Source: Erythrobacteraceae bacterium
Lineage (GTDB): Bacteria; Pseudomonadota; Alphaproteobacteria; Sphingomonadales; Sphingomonadaceae
Reading direction: 5' to 3'
Assembly (NCBI GenBank): GCA_947479055.1
Contig: CANJYE010000001.1
Span: forward strand, 41,474-105,473
DNA length: 64,000 bases
The notes under the pieces were generated by a model, which worked only from the letters and a program-made list of their open reading frames with translations, made no database searches and was not told the origin of the DNA. Position 1 is the first letter of the stretch, and every line of letters starts with the position of its first letter. The position numbers and the translations under genes are program-made. This document shows positions 59,648 to 64,000 of this stretch, piece after piece.

Positions 59648-61402
59648 TCAGGCCGCAGCCATCGCAGCCTTGCTGGCCGGCTTGCCCTCGGGCCGGGTGC
59701 CGCGCACCAGCCGACCGGGTAGTGCGCCGGTGGCCTGGCCATTGCGGTAGGTGATTTTGCCCGAGACAATCGTCGCAACATAGCCGGTCGAGCGCTGGTT
59801 CAGCCGACCACCGCCCAGCGGCAAATCATAGACCATTTCCGGCCGCTTGAGGCCGATCTGGTCGATAGCAATCACGTTGATGTCGGCCTTGAGGCCCTCG
59901 ATCAGCCGCCCACGGTCATTCAGCTCCACCGCCGCCGCGCAATCGGCGCTCAGCGACTTGACCATCTGCGGCAGGGAAAGCGGACCTTCGCCAGCGCCCG
60001 TCCAGCGCATCAGCAAATAGGTCGGCAGGCTCGCGTCGCAGATCGCGCTGCAATGCGCGCCGCCATCGCCCAGGCCCGGCACGGTGATCGCGCTCGACAG
60101 CATGGCCTCGATCACCTCGCTGTTGCCCTCGCAATAATTGGCGAAGGGCAGGTAGATGATGGTCTTGCCATTGTCCTGCAGCAGGTAGTCATACAGGTAA
60201 TCGGCCACGTTCACGCCCTGCGCGGCGGCCTTGGCGGCCATGTTCTGCTTCAGGTCGGGCATGTAGTCGAGCTCGTCCGTCATCGGGAACATGAAGCTGG
60301 GCGTGGCCATCGGCACGGCGATCGGTTCGTGCGAGGGGGTGGGGTATTCGGCGGTGATTGCCTTGCGCACGGCGGGATCGCGCATTGTCTCGATCCGCTC
60401 GGCCAGCGGCAGGTCGGCAATCGCCTTGTAGGACGGGCAATAGCTGAAGGGGTTGGTCGAAAGCTCCAGTCCGCCCAGCACGCCGACCGGGCGGCCACAG
60501 ACCTGCGCGGTGACAGGCAGCCCTTCGGATGCGGCGGCTTCGGCCGCGTCCAGCACCGTGCGCCAGCGATCGGGCGCATTGGGCAGCTGCAGCAGCGAGA
60601 AGGTCAGGCGGCGGCCGCCTTCTTCCGCCACGCGCCGGATCATGGCGAATTCGCCGCGCGGATCGTCGAAGTCGGAAATCATCTGCATCAGCCCGGAACC
60701 CGCATCCCTGAGGCCAAGTGCGATGCTCTTCAGCTCGTCTTCGCGCGAGGTGAGGGTGGGGATCAGTTCGCCATCGATCGACTTGTGGTTGATCGTGCGC
60801 GAAGTGGCGAAACCGATCGCGCCGGCCTCGATCGCTTCCTTCGCCAGACGGCGCATCTGCGCGCAATCTTCCGGCGTCGCATCTTCCCGGTGCAGCGCCC
60901 GCTCACCCATCACATAGACCCGCAGGGGCGCGTGCGGGAGATAGGCGGCGACATCCATGTCGAAGCTGCGCGTTGCGACGAAATCGAGATATTCGGGAAA
61001 GCTTTCCCACTTCCACGGAATCCCCTCGCGCATGACCACGCCGGGGATGTCTTCCACCCCTTCCATCAGCTCGATCATGGTTTCATGCGCATCGGGCCGG
61101 GCCGGCGCGAAGCCGACGCCGCAATTGCCCATGACCGCAGTGGTGACGCCATGATTGGAGGACGGCACCAGCCGGTTGGCCCAGGTGACGTGGCCATCGT
61201 AATGGGTGTGGACGTCGATGAAGCCGGGGGTGACGATGCAGCCGCTGGCGTCGAGCTCCTCGGCGCCGGTGGTGTTGATGGCGCCGATTTTGGCGATCTT
61301 GCCATCGCGGATCGCGACATCGGCCTTGAACGGGGCAAAACCGGTGCCGTCGACCACCAGGCCGTTGCGGATCACCAGATCGAAACTGGGGGAGTCAGCC
61401 AT
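59648..61402 (-). CDS. Amidohydrolase, D-aminoacylase family (second copy)
   Basis: 584 residues from the ATG at 61402 with GAGGAGAG ahead. Same family as 40196-41911: [17 protein letters not shown], metal site [10 protein letters not shown] near residue 64, [12 protein letters not shown], and the Asp ligand in [12 protein letters not shown] near 459. Differs from the first copy in the middle ([16 protein letters not shown]). Divergent from a LysR regulator 122 bases away, its likely controller. Confidence 0.9.
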   Translation of the reverse strand: MADSPSFDLVIRNGLVVDGTGFAPFKADVAIRDGKIAKIGAINTTGAEELDASGCIVTPGFIDVHTHYDGHVTWANRLVPSSNHGVTTAVMGNCGVGFAPARPDAHETMIELMEGVEDIPGVVMREGIPWKWESFPEYLDFVATRSFDMDVAAYLPHAPLRVYVMGERALHREDATPEDCAQMRRLAKEAIEAGAIGFATSRTINHKSIDGELIPTLTSREDELKSIALGLRDAGSGLMQMISDFDDPRGEFAMIRRVAEEGGRRLTFSLLQLPNAPDRWRTVLDAAEAAASEGLPVTAQVCGRPVGVLGGLELSTNPFSYCPSYKAIADLPLAERIETMRDPAVRKAITAEYPTPSHEPIAVPMATPSFMFPMTDELDYMPDLKQNMAAKAAAQGVNVADYLYDYLLQDNGKTIIYLPFANYCEGNSEVIEAMLSSAITVPGLGDGGAHCSAICDASLPTYLLMRWTGAGEGPLSLPQMVKSLSADCAAAVELNDRGRLIEGLKADINVIAIDQIGLKRPEMVYDLPLGGGRLNQRSTGYVATIVSGKITYRNGQATGALPGRLVRGTRPEGKPASKAAMAAA

Positions 61403-61495
61403 TGTATCTCTCCTCGTCTTCCGGCGCATTCGTGCCCGGAATTACAAGCATCACAAATATCGCAGATTGCCCCATTCTTTCCTATACGATAAAAT

Positions 61496-61512
61496 CGAAA
61501 GACACTTTTTCG
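61496..61512. promoter_or_regulatory. Inverted repeat in the amidohydrolase-lysR gap
   Basis: CGAAA-N7-TTTCG, adjacent to a CGAT-AAA-ATCG dyad at about 61487-61497. LysR proteins bind interrupted dyads in such divergent gaps; this is a candidate site overlapping the regulator's own leader. Confidence 0.35.
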
Positions 61513-61524
61513 CATAGGAACGAA

Positions 61525-62445
61525 ATGCTCGACGATTACGCCATCTTCGCCCGGATCGTGGAAAGCGGCAGCCTGTCCGGCGCGGCGCGCGACAGCGGGG
61601 TTGCCATCTCGACCGTATCGAAGCGGCTGGGCGCGCTGGAGGAGCGGCTCGGGGTGCGGCTGGTGCAGCGCACCACCCGCCATGTCGCGATCACCGAGGC
61701 GGGTCAGCAATTCTATCGCAAGGTTGCGACCATCCTTGCGGCGGCGCGCGAGGCGGAAGGCATGGTTGCCAACCGGCAGCAGCAGCCATCAGGCCCCCTG
61801 CGCATATCTTCTGCGGTGCTGGCGGGGCGGATGTATGTCTCGCCGCAGGTGCCGGGCTTTGTCTCGCGCTATCCCGAGGTCCAGCTGGAACTTGATCTCA
61901 ACGACGATTTCATCGATCTCAGGAAGGGCCGCTACGATCTCGCCATCCGCGTCACCAGCGTGATCGAGCCTTGGCAGGAAGCCCGCCTGCTGGTGTCCAA
62001 TCACCGCATCCTGTGCTGCACCCCGGCCTATCTCGCGCAGCACGGCCAGCCCCGCACGATCGCGGAACTGCGGCGTCACCAGCTGCTCGGCGCTCTCGGG
62101 CAATTCCCCTGGCGGCTCGACGATGGGCGGCGCGAGGTGACGGTGGACGGGACCAGCCTGGTCCGGACCAATTCCAGCGAAGTGGCACGCGACCTGCTGC
62201 TGGGCGGCCTCGGCATCGCCCTGCGCTCGCCATGGGACGTGGCGGAGGAATTGCGCAACGGTTCGGTCATCCACATCATGCCGGAGATCAGGGGTTCGGC
62301 CGACACCGGGCTCTACGCGATCTATCCGCGTGACCGGCTGGTGCAGCCTTCTGTGCTGGCCTTCATCGAACACATTGTCCCCGCCTTCCGCTGGCTGCGC
62401 GACGAGCCTCAACCGCAGTCGCTGGTGGCGTTACCTCAGGCCTGA
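61525..62445 (+). CDS. LysR-family transcriptional regulator
   Basis: 306 residues from the ATG at 61525 (AGGAA ahead). N-terminal winged HTH: MLDDYAIFARIVESGSLSGA then ISTVSKRLGALEERLGVRLVQRTTR. C-terminal ligand domain resembles the DsdC/CrgA-type group (GPLRISSAVLAGRMYVSP). Divergent from the amidohydrolase gene and probably controls it. Its end overlaps pyrC by 10 bases, convergent. Confidence 0.94.
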   Translation: MLDDYAIFARIVESGSLSGAARDSGVAISTVSKRLGALEERLGVRLVQRTTRHVAITEAGQQFYRKVATILAAAREAEGMVANRQQQPSGPLRISSAVLAGRMYVSPQVPGFVSRYPEVQLELDLNDDFIDLRKGRYDLAIRVTSVIEPWQEARLLVSNHRILCCTPAYLAQHGQPRTIAELRRHQLLGALGQFPWRLDDGRREVTVDGTSLVRTNSSEVARDLLLGGLGIALRSPWDVAEELRNGSVIHIMPEIRGSADTGLYAIYPRDRLVQPSVLAFIEHIVPAFRWLRDEPQPQSLVALPQA

Positions 62446-63515
62446 TCGGCCAGCCCGGCGAACGACCAGCGCAGGCTGGCCCCGGCGTGATAGGGCACGA
62501 TCCGGGCGTCGCCCGCCGCGATCGTGGCGGGAACTTCCATCGCCCGCCGCTCCAGCCTGATCCGGCGCGGGTTCAGCGGCAGGCCGTAGAAGGCGGGGCC
62601 ATGTTCGCTGGCGAAGCCTTCCAGTCGGCCCAGCGCGCCTTCTTCCTCGAACACGCTGGCATAGCATTCCATCGCCACCGGGGCGTTGAAGATGCCGGCG
62701 CAACCGCAGGCGGATTCCTTGGCGCCGATCGCATGTGGCGCGGAATCGGTGCCGAGGAAGAACTTGGCCGAACCCGAGGTCGCGGCCCGCCGCAGTGCCA
62801 GCCGGTGGCTTTCGCGCTTGGCGACAGGGAGGCAATAGAGATGTGGGCGGATGCCGCCTTCGAACAGCGAGGTGCGGTTGATCTCGAGGTGATGCGGGGT
62901 GATGGTGGCGGCGACATGGGCCGGGGCATCGCGCACGAAATTGGCGGCATCGGCGGTGGTTATATGTTCGAACACCACTTTCAGTGCGGGGAAATCCCGC
63001 AGGGCGGGGGCCAGCACCTCGTCGATGAACACCGCCTCCCGGTCGAAGATATCGACCTCGCGCCGGGTTACCTCGCCGTGGACCAGCAGGGGCATGCCGA
63101 TCCGTTCCATCCGTTCCAGCACCGCGTGGCAATGGCGGATATCGGTGACCCCGGCGGCGGAATTGGTGGTGGCATGGGCCGGATAGAGCTTGCAGGCCAC
63201 CGCCACCCCGCGCGCGAACGCCTCGGCGATGTCGTCCGGCTGCGAATGATCGGTGAGGTAGATCGCCATCAGCGGCTCGAACGTGGAACCGGGCGGCAAT
63301 GCGGCGAGGATCCGTTCGCGATAGCCGTTCGCCAGCTGCGTCGTGGTCACCGGCGGGGTGAGGTTGGGCATGACGATGGCCCGCGCGAACTGGCGCGCGG
63401 TATGCGCCAGCACCTGCGTCATCATCGCCCCGTCGCGCAGATGGACATGCCAGTCGTCCGGCTGACGGATCACCAGCGATGCTGGAGCGGTATCATCGAA
63501 TCGCTGTTCGGCCAT
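62436..63515 (-). CDS. pyrC: Dihydroorotase
   Basis: 359 residues from the ATG at 63515. Zinc enzyme that cyclises carbamoyl aspartate in pyrimidine synthesis, downstream of CarAB. Type II family motifs: metal site DDWHVHLRDG, carboxylated Lys in CKLYPAHATTNS, LLVHGEV, FEHITT and the catalytic Asp in GTDSAPHA. A longer upstream frame has no family support. Confidence 0.97.
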   Translation of the reverse strand: MAEQRFDDTAPASLVIRQPDDWHVHLRDGAMMTQVLAHTARQFARAIVMPNLTPPVTTTQLANGYRERILAALPPGSTFEPLMAIYLTDHSQPDDIAEAFARGVAVACKLYPAHATTNSAAGVTDIRHCHAVLERMERIGMPLLVHGEVTRREVDIFDREAVFIDEVLAPALRDFPALKVVFEHITTADAANFVRDAPAHVAATITPHHLEINRTSLFEGGIRPHLYCLPVAKRESHRLALRRAATSGSAKFFLGTDSAPHAIGAKESACGCAGIFNAPVAMECYASVFEEEGALGRLEGFASEHGPAFYGLPLNPRRIRLERRAMEVPATIAAGDARIVPYHAGASLRWSFAGLADQA

Positions 63516-63798
63516 CGCCCGACCATGGCCGATGTGGCCAGTGGAGAAAAGGCTCGCGGACCATGCGCCATCGCTATGATGCGGCTGGAGCGGCCATTGG
63601 CATGGTTGCGGTCCCGGTGGATGGCCCACCTTGATCCTGGCCCTGCGGCCATGAAGCTATGCCAAAGATTGGCCAAAGCAGGCGCAATCCATTGGCTGGC
63701 GCGAAGTCTTTGTGCTTCAACCGGAATGCGATCACGATTATTCTGGCGTCAACTGCCGGACCAACCGGTGATCATTGTCATTCCCCGGGGCGAGCCGC

Positions 63799-63888
63799 AT
63801 GCCTGAAGTGCCTGACGAACGCTGGCAGCTTGCCGACCTGACGATCGACGTCGGCAGCCAGACCGTCGCGCGCGGAGCAGAGCTGTAA
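63799..63888 (+). pseudogene. Winged-helix transcriptional regulator truncated by an insertion
   Basis: The reading frame begins MPEVPDERWQLADLTIDVGS and stops at a TAA after 29 residues. The start looks like the N-terminal beta strands of CadC/OmpR-type DNA-binding domains (LADLTIDVG..TV.RG.E.L). The stop codon lies inside the left end of the presumed IS element, so a formerly longer gene was cut there. Confidence 0.6.
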
Positions 63889-64000
63889 ACAGCGGTAATA
63901 AAAGGGGCCATTCTGTTCCCTGATCGTTCTCTTGGTAGAGCGGATTAAAAAGGGGCCAGTCCTGATAAGCCTTCGCTTTTGTGCGGAGGCGGAGGATGAA
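63884..64000 (+). mobile_element. Left end of a probable IS21-family element
   Basis: The element seems to start at TGTAAACAGCGG (IS21 ends begin with TG). Two copies of an about 22-base motif follow, AGCGGtaATAAAAGGGGCCA at 63891 and AGCGGatTAAAAAGGGGCCA at 63939, the multiple terminal repeats typical of IS21. A strong GGAGGCGGAGG site precedes an ATG at 63996, where istA would begin; the rest is beyond the window. Confidence 0.6.

Noticed and set aside
63659..63841. 60-codon plus-strand frame upstream of the truncated regulator
   Set aside because: No ribosome-binding site, no family resemblance, and it overlaps the better-supported start at 63799. I see nothing else in 63516-63798.

Overview
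The window looks like a chromosomal piece of a GC-rich alphaproteobacterium, most likely a sphingomonad (Sphingomonadaceae/Erythrobacteraceae). I infer this from the yqeY-dnaG-rpoD operon divergent from carA, the DUF4170-type protein, the abundance of TonB-dependent receptors (TBDRs), an OmpA domain of the sphingomonad type behind a polyproline linker, and frequent GTG/TTG starts. No rRNA, tRNA or CRISPR array was seen.

Positions 1-27000 are mostly housekeeping. They hold queA (cut by the left edge) and tgt with five unrelated genes between them (an outer-membrane barrel, a very acidic secreted protein, a two-gene ABC exporter, a globin-like protein). Next come rpsD, a chorismate mutase, the minus-strand group rpiB-glyA-nrdR-trmJ, the operon yqeY-dnaG-rpoD, carA and carB separated by two uncharacterised genes, greA, a set of small YqjD/YqjE/DUF3618-like membrane proteins, eno, and ribH behind a ribB fused to a helix-turn-helix domain. 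One 504-base gap (5733-6236) carries REP-like palindromes.

Positions 27000-51200 are an accessory region that reads like an uncharacterised catabolic and uptake island. It has four TBDRs in two tandem pairs, a flavin reductase, two AhpD/carboxymuconolactone-decarboxylase-like proteins, two SnoaL/NTF2-like proteins, three oxidoreductases (two SDRs and a membrane PQQ dehydrogenase), a D-aminoacylase-type amidohydrolase, a Rieske oxygenase alpha subunit, an APH-like phosphotransferase, a lipocalin-like hypothetical, a MaoC-like hydratase and an SMP-30 lactonase. The plausible logic is uptake of a hydrophobic or bulky organic compound, oxygenation, alcohol oxidation, hydration and lactone opening. 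The substrate cannot be read from sequence.

Positions 51200-64000 hold a copper-type P1B ATPase, a NIPSNAP protein, a complete type I secretion system without visible cargo, a histidine phosphatase, a second amidohydrolase divergent from a LysR regulator, and pyrC. At the right edge a winged-helix regulator is cut after 28 codons by what looks like the left end of an IS21-family element.

The most unusual items are: a TBDR whose C terminus is extended by a 19-proline linker and an OmpA-type peptidoglycan-binding domain (37092-40007), preceded by a 14-G tract; a tandem pair of TBDRs whose plug domains lack the TonB-box end; and the HTH-RibB-degenerate RibA fusion with an operator-like dyad directly upstream.
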